Shown: positions 27,782 to 36,948 of the stretch, one piece after another
How positions within the stretch are numbered: the first letter of the stretch is position 1
Layout: each line of letters begins with the position of its first letter
Source of the DNA: Niastella vici
GTDB lineage: Bacteria > Bacteroidota > Bacteroidia > Chitinophagales > Chitinophagaceae
Assembly: GCF_002077945.1 (NCBI RefSeq)
Contig: NZ_LVYD01000058.1
Span: forward strand, 682,001-746,000
Direction of reading: 5' to 3'
DNA length: 64,000 nucleotides
The notes under the pieces: model-generated
Databases searched by the model: none
Told to the model about the DNA's origin: nothing
Seen by the model: only the letters and a program-made list of their open reading frames with translations
Position numbers and translations under genes: made by a program

Positions 27782-29443
27782 TTAGAAGAATATTATGTTC
27801 AACAATATAGTGATCGCCAACAGCACTAAACCCAGGGGCACCACACGCAAATACCATTTTTGCTCGTGGTATTTGGGCTTTTCTGTTAACGAATATACTA
27901 AACCTTTTAATTCTGAATCGGGTTTGGGTTTGGTGAACAGGCTCACTACGATGGTGGTAAAGAAGTTAAAGACCCAGGAAACGCCAGCCACGATAAAGGC
28001 CTGACCCATACCGCTTTTAATGGGATACCATTCTGCTATCCAGCCGCCTTTGCCTTCAGCAATAGTTAAGCCATGTGTAACAGCGGCTGCAGCGGTTCCG
28101 GCCACCAGTCCCCAAAATGCACCGTGACCGGTTGTGCGCTTCCAGAACATGCCCAGCAGGAACGTAGCGAACAACGGTCCATTCACAAAACCAAACACCA
28201 GCTGCAGAAAGTCGTTGATGTTGTTAAAGCCCCTGGCAATATAAGCGGTGGCAATGGAAATGAGGATACCCACCACCGTAACAGCCTTGCCCACAAACAG
28301 GTAATGCCGGTCGCTTTTGTTCTTTACAAAATAGGATTGGTAAATATCAAAGGTGAATACTGAATTGAAAGCCGTTACATTACCCGCCATGCCGCTCATG
28401 AACGAGGCAATAAGCGCCGTTATACCTACACCCAGTATACCGGTGGGGTAGTAGTGGGCAATGAGCGAAGGTAACGTCATGGTATAGTCCAGCTCGCCAT
28501 TGGCGGTTGTGGGAATATGATAACCCTTTGATAACAATGCCGGCTGCATTAAAGTAATGGCGATGATGCCGGGCAATACCACGATCAATGGCATCATCAT
28601 TTTGGGAATGGCTGCAATGATGGGAGTACGTTGTGCATCGCCCATATTGCGTGCGATCATGGCCCGTTGTACCACCAGGAAATCGGTACACCAGTAACCG
28701 AACGACATTACAAAACCCAATCCGAATATGAGCGACATAAATTGCAGACCCATGGGATTGTCATTGGCATTACCCATGTATTTCCAGGCATGCGTCATTT
28801 CGGGTTTTAATAAGGCTCTTATATTATCCCAGCCGCCTGCATCCTGCAGGGCAATGATCACCAATGGTGATAAACCGAGTACAATTAAAAAGAACTGTAG
28901 TACTTCATTATATACAGCGCTGGTTAACCCACCGAGGAAAGTATACACCATTACAATACCGGCCGATACCCAAATGGAAATATCAAAGTCCCAATGCAAA
29001 ATGGTTTCCATAAGCTTGGCCAAAGCATATAAAGAAATACCCGAAGAAAAAACCGTCATAACGGCAAAGGAGATAGCATTTAGTCCTCTTGTTTTTTCAT
29101 CGAAACGAAGCGACAGGTATTCGGGTACGCTGCGGGCGCGGCTTCCATAATAGAAGGGCATCATAAAAACGCCCAGGAAAACCATCGCAAAGATGGCGCC
29201 TACCCAATAGAAGTGAACGGTCATGATACCGTACTTGGCGCCGGAGGCAACCATACCTATTACTTCCTGTGCACCGAGGTTAGCCGAAATAAAAGCAAGG
29301 CTGGTGATCCAGAGAGGGATGCTGCGGCTGCTGGTCAAAAAATCATTACTTGATTTTATTTTCTTTTTGATCAGAAACCCTACACCAATTACAAAAATGA
29401 AATAAACGAGAATGATCAGGTAGTCGGCGAAATGTAAACTCAT
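27782..29443 (-). CDS. Sodium:solute symporter (SSS family), probably for myo-inositol
   Basis: The 553-residue protein has about 13-14 membrane helices and SSS landmarks (FLTSSRSIPLWITSLAFISA, GSRARSVPEYLSLRFDEKTR). SSS proteins take up sugars or polyols with sodium. The inositol assignment is inferred from the adjacent LacI-type regulator and myo-inositol oxygenase and from a shared operator-like motif directly before all three genes. The frame is open from a TTG at 29449; the ATG at 29443 (MSLHFADYL) is preferred. The motif AACGATTGC ends 2 nt before that ATG. Confidence 0.9.
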   Translation of the reverse strand: MSLHFADYLIILVYFIFVIGVGFLIKKKIKSSNDFLTSSRSIPLWITSLAFISANLGAQEVIGMVASGAKYGIMTVHFYWVGAIFAMVFLGVFMMPFYYGSRARSVPEYLSLRFDEKTRGLNAISFAVMTVFSSGISLYALAKLMETILHWDFDISIWVSAGIVMVYTFLGGLTSAVYNEVLQFFLIVLGLSPLVIIALQDAGGWDNIRALLKPEMTHAWKYMGNANDNPMGLQFMSLIFGLGFVMSFGYWCTDFLVVQRAMIARNMGDAQRTPIIAAIPKMMMPLIVVLPGIIAITLMQPALLSKGYHIPTTANGELDYTMTLPSLIAHYYPTGILGVGITALIASFMSGMAGNVTAFNSVFTFDIYQSYFVKNKSDRHYLFVGKAVTVVGILISIATAYIARGFNNINDFLQLVFGFVNGPLFATFLLGMFWKRTTGHGAFWGLVAGTAAAAVTHGLTIAEGKGGWIAEWYPIKSGMGQAFIVAGVSWVFNFFTTIVVSLFTKPKPDSELKGLVYSLTEKPKYHEQKWYLRVVPLGLVLLAITILLNIIFF

Positions 29444-29445
29444 GC

Positions 29446-29454
29446 GCAATCGTT
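29446..29454 (-). promoter_or_regulatory. Operator-like motif (AACGATTGC) at the symporter start
   Basis: Read on the minus strand, AACGATTGC ends 2 nt before the symporter ATG. The same nonamer lies before the myo-inositol oxygenase start, and a one-base variant lies before the LacI gene. The CG-centred core is typical for LacI-family operators. Confidence 0.55.
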
Positions 29455-29558
29455 GTCTGTGGTAGATTATTTAGCAACCACAATATATTTCTTTCACCTC
29501 ATTATTAATGATTTTGGCAGGGTTTTACAAAAAAATGTACGAATACGGTTGCGAAGGG

Positions 29559-30575
29559 TTAATTGGCTGCCCGCGTTGATTCCCGCTCAATCAACACAGA
29601 GGGTATCACCATATGCTCCTTACTCAAATCGAACGTACTTTTTTCAATTCCTTTAAAAAGCAGGGTAGCGGCAGCTTTCCCGATCTCAAAGGCTGGCTGG
29701 GTGATGGTGGTAAGCGGTGGATCAAGGATGGGGGCAGTATCCAACGTGGCAAAGGCGATCACTTTTACATCGTTGGGAATGTTGATATTGAGTTCATGGC
29801 AGGCAAGGTAAACCGGGGTAACAATTTTTTCAACGGAAGCGATGAGGCCATCGGGGCGGTTATCACTTTGCAGTATGGTTTTTATTTGTTTATACATACT
29901 GTCATTATCAGTACAATAAATGATCTGCCTGTCGGCATCGGGTATCCCAGTTTCCTGAAGCGCCGCTTTAAAGCCTTCTATCCGGTTCAAACAAATGGGC
30001 AGGCTTTCAGAAATGGAAAGGAATGCGGGTCGGCGGCAACCACGGTTTAGCAGGTGATTGGCAGCTATGAGGCCACACTCGTAATCATTGGTAGTAACGC
30101 GGGCAGTCTCAATGCTTTCCTCTTCCCGGTCGAAAAAAACAACGGGAATATTGTTAGCCTGTAATTTATGTATTTGATCACCTGACTTGGTTTCGCTGGA
30201 GATGGAGATCAGCACCCCATCGACCCGGCCGCTCTGGCAATCTTCGAGGATGGTTTTTTCGTTGGCGTATTTCTCGTGCGAAAGATAGATAAGTACATGA
30301 TATCCTTTGGTTTCTGCAATTGACTGAATACCATTGATGGCCAGGGAGAAAAAATTATCAGCCACCTCGGGCAGCACTACTGCAATGGTCTTGCTTTTCT
30401 TTTTGCGCAGACTGCTGGCATAGGGGTTGGGGATGTAATTTAACCGGGTTGCCAACTCCATTACCTTCTTTTTTGTTTCATCACTGATCTCATAACTATC
30501 GCGCAACGCCTTCGAGATCGTTGAAACGGACAATTGCAACTCTTCTGCTAAAACCTTTATGTTTACTTTACTCAT
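29559..30575 (-). CDS. LacI-family transcriptional regulator of the inositol locus
   Basis: The 338-residue protein has an N-terminal LacI helix-turn-helix (residues 4-50, VNIKVLAEELQLSVSTISKA, hinge near SLRKKKS) and a periplasmic-binding-protein-like effector domain (about 60-335). It sits between the symporter (same strand, 115 nt downstream) and the divergent oxygenase. A motif AACNGTTGC-like core occurs before all three genes, so it probably represses them and is released by inositol or a breakdown product. Effector identity is inference. Confidence 0.92.
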   Translation of the reverse strand: MSKVNIKVLAEELQLSVSTISKALRDSYEISDETKKKVMELATRLNYIPNPYASSLRKKKSKTIAVVLPEVADNFFSLAINGIQSIAETKGYHVLIYLSHEKYANEKTILEDCQSGRVDGVLISISSETKSGDQIHKLQANNIPVVFFDREEESIETARVTTNDYECGLIAANHLLNRGCRRPAFLSISESLPICLNRIEGFKAALQETGIPDADRQIIYCTDNDSMYKQIKTILQSDNRPDGLIASVEKIVTPVYLACHELNINIPNDVKVIAFATLDTAPILDPPLTTITQPAFEIGKAAATLLFKGIEKSTFDLSKEHMVIPSVLIERESTRAAN

Positions 30576-30640
30576 TGGGTAATTAACGCCTTAATTGTTT
30601 GTAATACAGACTATTTCACCTTGCAAATTGCTGCATATTC

Positions 30641-30656
30641 TCGCAACCGTTTTCGT
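30641..30656. promoter_or_regulatory. Operator-like site in the LacI / oxygenase intergenic region
   Basis: TCGCAACCGTTTTCGT contains the nonamer GCAACCGTT, one base from the symporter site GCAATCGTT, with a CG centre. It lies 66 nt upstream of the LacI start, fit for autoregulation. Confidence 0.5.
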
Positions 30657-30749
30657 AAATAAAGTTAAATCATGGCTAACAATCTTTAGCAAAATTTTAG
30701 AACTTAGTTTCCGAATCAACGCCAAATCTTAATAAAACCAGTCTTAATA

Positions 30750-30765
30750 AATAAAACGATTGCAA
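30750..30765 (+). promoter_or_regulatory. Operator-like site overlapping the myo-inositol oxygenase start
   Basis: AATAAAACGATTGCAA ends in the A of the start codon and contains AACGATTGC, identical to the motif at the symporter start. Confidence 0.55.
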
Positions 30766-31652
30766 TGGCAGCTCCTGGAAAATTCACAGAGAAAGAAATC
30801 AATCCGCTGGGCAGTTTAGATGAATGGGAAGAAGATGTACTGCAACGCTATCCTGACCCTGAAACCATAGCTAAGGAAAAATCAAAAGACGAATATCGTA
30901 ATTATGAAGATCCCTCCCGGGACACCGTGAAAGAATTTTATCGACTCAACCATACACATCAGACTTTTGCTTTTGTTCAACAAAAGAGAAAGGAGTTCCT
31001 GCAGTTCAACCGTAAAGAAATGTCGGTTTGGGATGCATTTAATTTCCTGAACCAACTGGTTGATGATTCTGATCCTGATACGGATCTCGACCAGTTCCAA
31101 CACCTGTTACAGGCATCGGAAGCCATTCGTGCCGACGGTCATCCCGACTGGATGGTACTCACCGGTCTTATGCATGATATGGGTAAAGTGCTTTGTTTAT
31201 TTGGTGAACCACAATGGGCTGTTGTAGGTGATACCTTCCCTGTGGGTTGCGCGTATTCTGACAAAATTGTGTATCCTGAATTCTTCAAGAACAATACAGA
31301 CTACACAGATCCCGTTTTCAGTACAAAATTGGGCGTATATGCTCAGGGTTGCGGACTGCGCAATGTAAACATGTCGTGGGGCCACGATGAGTATGTATAC
31401 CAGATGCTGAAAGATTATTTACCTGAGCCCGGTTTGTATATGTTGCGGTATCACTCATTTTATGCCTGGCATCGCGAAGGTGCTTATGATCACCTGTTAG
31501 ATGACCATGATCGTGAAATGTTGAAATGGGTTAAGCTGTTCAACCCTTATGACCTTTATTCGAAATGTCCTACACCACCAGACTGGAAACAGCTACGTTC
31601 TTATTATGAAGACCTGGTGGCTAAATACCTGCCATCGACCATAAAATTTTAA
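30765..31652 (+). CDS. Myo-inositol oxygenase
   Basis: The 295-residue cytoplasmic protein is a clear homologue of animal and plant MIOX, which uses a mixed-valent di-iron site and O2 to convert myo-inositol to D-glucuronate. Seen are RLNHTHQTFAFV (residues 60-72), the metal pair H137-D138 in GLMHDMGKV, FGEPQWAVVGDTFPVGC, SWGHDEYVYQ, and YHSFYAWHREGAY. Length fits the family (about 285). It is divergent from the LacI regulator with an operator-like motif over its start codon. The glucuronate would enter the uronate pathway; none of its genes are in the window. Confidence 0.96.
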   Translation: MAAPGKFTEKEINPLGSLDEWEEDVLQRYPDPETIAKEKSKDEYRNYEDPSRDTVKEFYRLNHTHQTFAFVQQKRKEFLQFNRKEMSVWDAFNFLNQLVDDSDPDTDLDQFQHLLQASEAIRADGHPDWMVLTGLMHDMGKVLCLFGEPQWAVVGDTFPVGCAYSDKIVYPEFFKNNTDYTDPVFSTKLGVYAQGCGLRNVNMSWGHDEYVYQMLKDYLPEPGLYMLRYHSFYAWHREGAYDHLLDDHDREMLKWVKLFNPYDLYSKCPTPPDWKQLRSYYEDLVAKYLPSTIKF

Positions 31653-31921
31653 TAATCGCAGTAACATTTATCGCAGTAAACTTTATTACGCAGTAACATC
31701 TCCATCCTGAACTTTATCCAATCCTTGTTTTATTAACATTGAGAAATACGCTATGTGCATACCTGTAGCAGCAGGTATACAATGATTCGCTATGCTATTC
31801 AAAACACAATCATCAGGTAGTTGTGTTTTTTTTACAATAACGTTCATAAATGTGACAAGTACATTTATTGACATTAAAAAACCAGAAGGAAGAATTAACA
31901 CTTTAACCTAAAACTTAAGTT
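31653..31921. other. Leader region with 16-bp repeats and hairpin before second SusC
   Basis: After the oxygenase stop there are three imperfect 16-bp direct repeats around CGCAGTAA (31654-31700). A hairpin ATACCTG-TAGCAG-CAGGTAT lies at 31759-31778, then AT-rich sequence up to the SusC start. No gene is supported. The region probably carries the SusC promoter. Confidence 0.5.
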
Positions 31922-34900
31922 ATGAGATTGCTCTGTCGGTCGCTCCCGAAAGGCGCGGGTATACGCCTATTGCTGCTGCTTTTCTTAACGCCACTCTGTT
32001 TGCTGGCACAATCCCAACTAATTACCGGAACAGTAAAAGACTCCACGGGTCACCCTATGGCAGGGATTTCGGTATCTATTAAAGGGAAGAACGTTGTTAC
32101 TATTACAAAAGCGAATGGTTCATTCAACATTCCTGCTGAAACAGGTATGGTATTGATCTTTAGTGGGATCTCACTGGAAGATCAGGAAGTTTTGATTGGA
32201 AGTAAAACAAATTATGAAATCACCATGCTTGCATCGGCTCAGCAGATGACCGATGTGGTAGTGGTTGGTTATGGTAAAGCATCGCGCAAATCATTGACGA
32301 GCGCGATCACCACTATTAAACCCGATGAAATGAACAAAGGCGCCATCGCCGATGTTGGGCAGTTACTGCAAGGTAAAGTGCCGGGGTTGAACATCACCAC
32401 CAGTGGTGACCCCAACCGGCCTGCTGCAGTGGTGTTGCGTGGTACTTCATCTATTAATAGTCCTGGCGGACCTTTCTATGTTATCGATGGGGTGCCCGGT
32501 GTTGACATCGCGCTGATTGCACCCGCCGACATCGCTTCAATGGACATCCTGAAAGATGCCGCTGCTACTGCTATTTATGGTAACCGTGCTGCTAACGGCG
32601 TTATCATAGTTACTACAAGAAGAGGTAGAAAAGGACAGGCTACCGTTTCTTACGACGGATTTGTAGCTATGGAAAAAGTAAGCCGCCGGCTCAAGGTAAT
32701 GGATGCCGGTCAGTTGCGCGATTTCCTGGCAAAGAACGGCTCGGCTTTAACACCTGCTGATGACCTCGGCGCCAATACCGATTGGCAAAAAGAAACCCAA
32801 CGAAACGAAGCTATATCAACCAGCCACAATATATATATGGGCGGCGGTGGCGATCATGGCACCTACAGTGCCAGCCTGAACTATCTCGCCAAGCCTGGTA
32901 TCTTAATGAACAGTAACCTCAAGCGTATCATCGCCCGCCTGTCGGTTGAGCAAAGCCTGCTGAACGATAAATTGAAACTGGGCCTTAACGTTACCAACTC
33001 AAATAACGATGTGGATGATATTCCTTACCGCAATACGGTGCTGTTGCAATCTGCTACTTATTTGCCAGTATCACCGGTAAAGAATGCAAATGGCTCTTAT
33101 TTCGAGAACTTTACAAGAACAGGTTATTACAACCCGGTGGCTATGATGAACCATAGCAAGTCGAACAATAAGATCAATTACCTGATGGCGAACATGACCG
33201 CTCAGGCAAAACTGCCTTTTGGGTTAACATATGATGTGAGCCTCTCTTATTTGAACAACTCGAACCTGTACGGTTCTTACCTCGACAAATATTTTACCAC
33301 CAACTATAATGGTATGTACGATAACCCTGACCCTACTACGTATGGTCATGGTCTGCAGTCATTTGGCACCAATGGCCAGGCTAACAGACAATCTTATCGT
33401 AACACCAGCAAGATCCTGGAAACCTTTGTTACCTGGGATAAGATCATAGGCAAACACAATATCAATGCGGTTTTGGGTTACTCCTGGCAGGAAGATGAGA
33501 TCGGCGATGGTTTCCAGGTAACTGCCTACAACTTCCCTGTAGACAATATCGGTTACCAGAACCTGGCTTTAAGCAACTCGTATGCTTATTCAACCAAAAT
33601 TGGATTGGGTCAAGATCTGATTTACCAGAAAAAGCGTCTTATTTCTGATTTCGGCCGCGTTAAATATACTTACAACGACAGGTATATTCTGCAGGGATCT
33701 ATCAGAAGAGACGGTAGCTCGGTGTTTGGCGCCAATAAAGAATGGGGTTATTTCCCCGCGGTGGCTGTTGGCTGGCGCATTAGCCAGGAAGATTTCATGA
33801 AAAACCAGGATATCTTCAGCGATCTGAAACTGCGTGCAAGCTATGGTATTACCGGTAATGCATTTGGTGTTAGCGCTTTTAGCGCACAGTTCATCATGGG
33901 CAGCCAGGGTACCTATTATTATAACGGTAGTGGCCTCGCAGCATTTGGCGCTACTGTAGCCGCCAACCCCAATCTGCAATGGGAAGAAGTGGCTACTACC
34001 AATGTTGGTGTTGATTTCACGATCCTGAAAGGCAAACTGGGTGGTTCAGTTGATGTGTATAAGAAGAAGACAACTGAGATGATCTTTAATTATAAAGTTG
34101 ATGCCATGCTTGTGCCCGCAGGTAACATTTTGGCAAACGGTGGCAGCCTCGAGAACAAAGGTATTGAGCTGGCCCTTACTGCCAACATTGTATCGAACAG
34201 CCAGTTCTCCTGGACGAGTAACCTGAACCTGGCCCACAATGATAACAAGATCACCAGCATGAGAAGTCCGTTATTCGCGGGCGGCGACTCTGTTGCCACT
34301 GGTTATCCTGAAGGCGCCGGTCAATCGGGCAGCTCCCTGGAGTTGCAGAAAGAAGGCCATCCGGTTGGTCAGTTCTTTTCACTGGAATATGCAGGTAAGA
34401 ACTCTGCCGGTGTATCACAATACGTAGCACAGGATGGAAAAACTTTAACTACCACTCCTATAACAGGTACCGATTATCATTACCTCGGCAGTGCGCAGCC
34501 TAAACTGTTACTGGGTTGGAGCAATACTTTCAAATATGGAGACTGGGACCTGAGAACGTCAATCCGTGGCGTATTCGGTAACAAGATCTTCAATGCTACC
34601 CGTGCAGATCTGTTCCGTCCCAACACCGCGCAATACACCAACATTTTGGTTGATGCGGCTGGTGAATCAACTGCCGACGTTAATTCTTACAAGTATTCTT
34701 CCCGTTTTATTGAAAACGGCAACTATATCCGGTTCGACAATGCTACGCTGGGTTACAATTTGAAAAATTTAGGCAACTATGTTAAATCAGTAAGATTATA
34801 TGTAACTGGTAACAATCTTTTTGTAATTACTAAATTTAAAGGTATAGATCCTGAAGTGAACCAGGGTGGTAGTGTGCCAGGCATTGATTACAATAACTTC

Positions 34901-34948
34901 TATCCAAAAACGCGTACGATCCTGTTTGGAGCAAACGTAACCTTCTAA
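31922..34948 (+). CDS. SusC-like TonB-dependent outer membrane transporter
   Basis: This 1008-residue protein has a signal peptide (ending near LCLLAQ), a carboxypeptidase-like domain (ITGTVKDSTGHPMAG), a TonB-type box region (DVVVVGYGKASRKSL), a plug (VVLRGTSSINSPGGPFYVID) and a large barrel. It is the second SusC in the window and only distantly alike to the first. SusD follows after 23 nt and the GH92/GH28 genes downstream, so the pair is probably tuned to the glycan these enzymes attack. Confidence 0.94.
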   Translation: MRLLCRSLPKGAGIRLLLLLFLTPLCLLAQSQLITGTVKDSTGHPMAGISVSIKGKNVVTITKANGSFNIPAETGMVLIFSGISLEDQEVLIGSKTNYEITMLASAQQMTDVVVVGYGKASRKSLTSAITTIKPDEMNKGAIADVGQLLQGKVPGLNITTSGDPNRPAAVVLRGTSSINSPGGPFYVIDGVPGVDIALIAPADIASMDILKDAAATAIYGNRAANGVIIVTTRRGRKGQATVSYDGFVAMEKVSRRLKVMDAGQLRDFLAKNGSALTPADDLGANTDWQKETQRNEAISTSHNIYMGGGGDHGTYSASLNYLAKPGILMNSNLKRIIARLSVEQSLLNDKLKLGLNVTNSNNDVDDIPYRNTVLLQSATYLPVSPVKNANGSYFENFTRTGYYNPVAMMNHSKSNNKINYLMANMTAQAKLPFGLTYDVSLSYLNNSNLYGSYLDKYFTTNYNGMYDNPDPTTYGHGLQSFGTNGQANRQSYRNTSKILETFVTWDKIIGKHNINAVLGYSWQEDEIGDGFQVTAYNFPVDNIGYQNLALSNSYAYSTKIGLGQDLIYQKKRLISDFGRVKYTYNDRYILQGSIRRDGSSVFGANKEWGYFPAVAVGWRISQEDFMKNQDIFSDLKLRASYGITGNAFGVSAFSAQFIMGSQGTYYYNGSGLAAFGATVAANPNLQWEEVATTNVGVDFTILKGKLGGSVDVYKKKTTEMIFNYKVDAMLVPAGNILANGGSLENKGIELALTANIVSNSQFSWTSNLNLAHNDNKITSMRSPLFAGGDSVATGYPEGAGQSGSSLELQKEGHPVGQFFSLEYAGKNSAGVSQYVAQDGKTLTTTPITGTDYHYLGSAQPKLLLGWSNTFKYGDWDLRTSIRGVFGNKIFNATRADLFRPNTAQYTNILVDAAGESTADVNSYKYSSRFIENGNYIRFDNATLGYNLKNLGNYVKSVRLYVTGNNLFVITKFKGIDPEVNQGGSVPGIDYNNFYPKTRTILFGANVTF

Positions 34949-34971
34949 TTTAACCAGCAAAATTGAGTATT

Positions 34972-36621
34972 ATGAAAAAACGATTGATATATATAGCCGC
35001 TTCATTGATGGCTGCTGGCGTTGCGGTTTCGTGTCACAAGGTAACAGTGAAAGCAACCACCGAATTAACGCCCGATGTATTCCCGACAGATTCAGCTTCT
35101 TATATAACCGCCTCAGGCCCTGCCTATGTTGCATTAAGAGGTAACATGGCCGCCGAATGGTTCTTTCAGCAAACCTACAGCACCGATGAAGGCATTATGG
35201 AAGCCAGAGGCGGTAACTGGTACGATGGTGGCCAGAACATGCAAATGCACTTTCATAACTGGACCAGAGACAATGGCTATTTGAACGGTAACTGGTACTG
35301 GCTTTCTACCATCATTGGTACCGTGAACCAGCAGTTATCGATCCTGGGTAAAAATGAACCCGCCGGTGCAGCCAAGGACCAGAACCTGGCTGAATTGAGA
35401 ATGGTGCGCGCCCTTGCTTATTTCTATATGATGGACAACTGGGGTAATGTTCCGCTCGATACGCTTTATGGTGATTTTACCCCACGCGATAAGACACCCC
35501 GGGCGCAGGTATTCAGTTGGCTGGAAGGTGAAATAAAAGCGCAGATCCCCAACCTGAGCACTACCGTTAGCACTGCCACCTACGGCCGTTTCACTCAATA
35601 CGGCGCCTATGCCCTGCTGGCAAAAATGTACCTGAATGCGCAATATTATACCGGTACACAACGCTGGAACGATTGTATCGCCGCCTGTGACGCTGTTATC
35701 AGCTCCGGTAAATTCAGTATTGCCAGCTCAGCCAATTACCTGAAAGCATTCTATCCTTCAAACGGCCCAACATCTGTTGGCAGCAAGGAAGAATTCATTT
35801 TCGCGATACCTTACGATCCTTCATTCACCAATACCTTCCCCTTCCGTTCGCAACAATATCATGCCCGTTATGATGTACCGCGTTCGATGGGTAAGGTGGC
35901 TGCAGGAGCAGGATATAATTATTTTAATATTCCTTACACACCCGGTGCACCGGCCAGCACATTGCCCGAGTTCTATGCCAATTTTAATGATGCGAACGAT
36001 GTACGCAACAAGCAGTGGCTGGTTGGCAAACAAACCCTGCCCGATGGTGTAACTCCGCTGATGATCACAACCACCAAAGGAGGTTATGATGAAATTAACT
36101 GGAAAGGTGACAATACACCTTACACGTATCAGTTGGAACTTACGCCCGATGTCGTGCTGCGTAAAAGTGTTGCTGCCTTCGATGCCGGTAACGACGAAAT
36201 TGCCTGGAATATGGGTTACCGCAATATCAAGTTCTATCCTGATGCTTCATCTGCCACCAGAGACCAGAACAACGACGTTCCCGTTTTCAGGTATTCAGAT
36301 ATCGTGCTGATGAAAGCTGAAGCAATATTGCGTGGTGGTACTGCTACCCTGGGTGCAACAGCTTTGTCGTTGGCCAACAACCTGCGTGCAAACCGCACCA
36401 CTTCAGCTCCCTGGACCAACATAACGCTGGATAGCATTTACAATGAGCGCAGCCGGGAATTTGCCTGGGAAGCATGGCACCGGAATGATATGATCAGATA
36501 CGGTAAATACGAAGGCAAATGGGGCTATAAAACAAATACAGACCAGTATCGCAGAATTTTCCCGATACCAACCAATGCCTTTGCTGTGAACCCTAAGCTG
36601 ACACAAAACGACGGCTATTAA
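34972..36621 (+). CDS. SusD/RagB-family surface lipoprotein
   Basis: The 549-residue lipoprotein starts MKKRLIYIAASLMAAG with lipobox AVSC; helical SusD fold with ADNLA-type repeats (AQNLAELRMVRALAYFYMMD near residue 140, DIVLMKAEAIL near residue 445) and the C-terminal REFAWEAWHRNDMIRYGKY motif of the RagB/SusD family. It caps the SusC of 31922-34948. A TTG at 34963 is in frame, but the ATG at 34972 gives the correct lipoprotein signal. Confidence 0.93.
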   Translation: MKKRLIYIAASLMAAGVAVSCHKVTVKATTELTPDVFPTDSASYITASGPAYVALRGNMAAEWFFQQTYSTDEGIMEARGGNWYDGGQNMQMHFHNWTRDNGYLNGNWYWLSTIIGTVNQQLSILGKNEPAGAAKDQNLAELRMVRALAYFYMMDNWGNVPLDTLYGDFTPRDKTPRAQVFSWLEGEIKAQIPNLSTTVSTATYGRFTQYGAYALLAKMYLNAQYYTGTQRWNDCIAACDAVISSGKFSIASSANYLKAFYPSNGPTSVGSKEEFIFAIPYDPSFTNTFPFRSQQYHARYDVPRSMGKVAAGAGYNYFNIPYTPGAPASTLPEFYANFNDANDVRNKQWLVGKQTLPDGVTPLMITTTKGGYDEINWKGDNTPYTYQLELTPDVVLRKSVAAFDAGNDEIAWNMGYRNIKFYPDASSATRDQNNDVPVFRYSDIVLMKAEAILRGGTATLGATALSLANNLRANRTTSAPWTNITLDSIYNERSREFAWEAWHRNDMIRYGKYEGKWGYKTNTDQYRRIFPIPTNAFAVNPKLTQNDGY

Positions 36622-36948
36622 AAATGCACCCCGTATTAATCCAATATACCTTACAAGCCCATTTGTTCTTTAGTAAGGGCACTAAGCCCTAAACTATACA
36701 CTTTAGTTTTAGGAAAGGCGATGACTAGAGCGCCGGGCTCGCCCTTGGGGCCCGGCTTAATTGAATAGAGCTAAAGCGATTCTAAGATCCAATATCACTA
36801 AAAATCCGTAACCTTTTTTGCTAATAACTTTTTTTTCATAATCATGTAGCAGTAAATACTGACCCTCCGGGCTTTCCAGCCTGGAGTTTTTTTTCTTTGA
36901 CCGCCGAAGTTTTAACGCAGGCGGTATTTGACCGCTAACCAATAAATT
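36622..36948. other. Intergenic region between SusD and GH92 with hairpins
   Basis: The 327 nt hold a bulged hairpin near 36688-36714 (CCTAAACTA/TAGTTTTAGG), a GC-rich stem (GCCGGGC/GCCCGGC) near 36731-36756 and the terminator at 36865-36894. A 61-residue minus-strand frame is not credible. It may act as an attenuating region within the locus. Confidence 0.5.
36865..36894 (+). terminator. Intrinsic terminator before the GH92 gene
   Basis: CTCCGGGCT-TTCC-AGCCTGGAG pairs with one mismatch and is followed by eight T. It lies 55 nt before the GH92 start, so GH92 either has a promoter after it or depends on read-through. Confidence 0.7.

Noticed and set aside
36757-36942. 61-residue minus-strand frame in the SusD-GH92 gap
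   Set aside because: Crosses the terminator hairpin, has no recognisable motif and no promoter.
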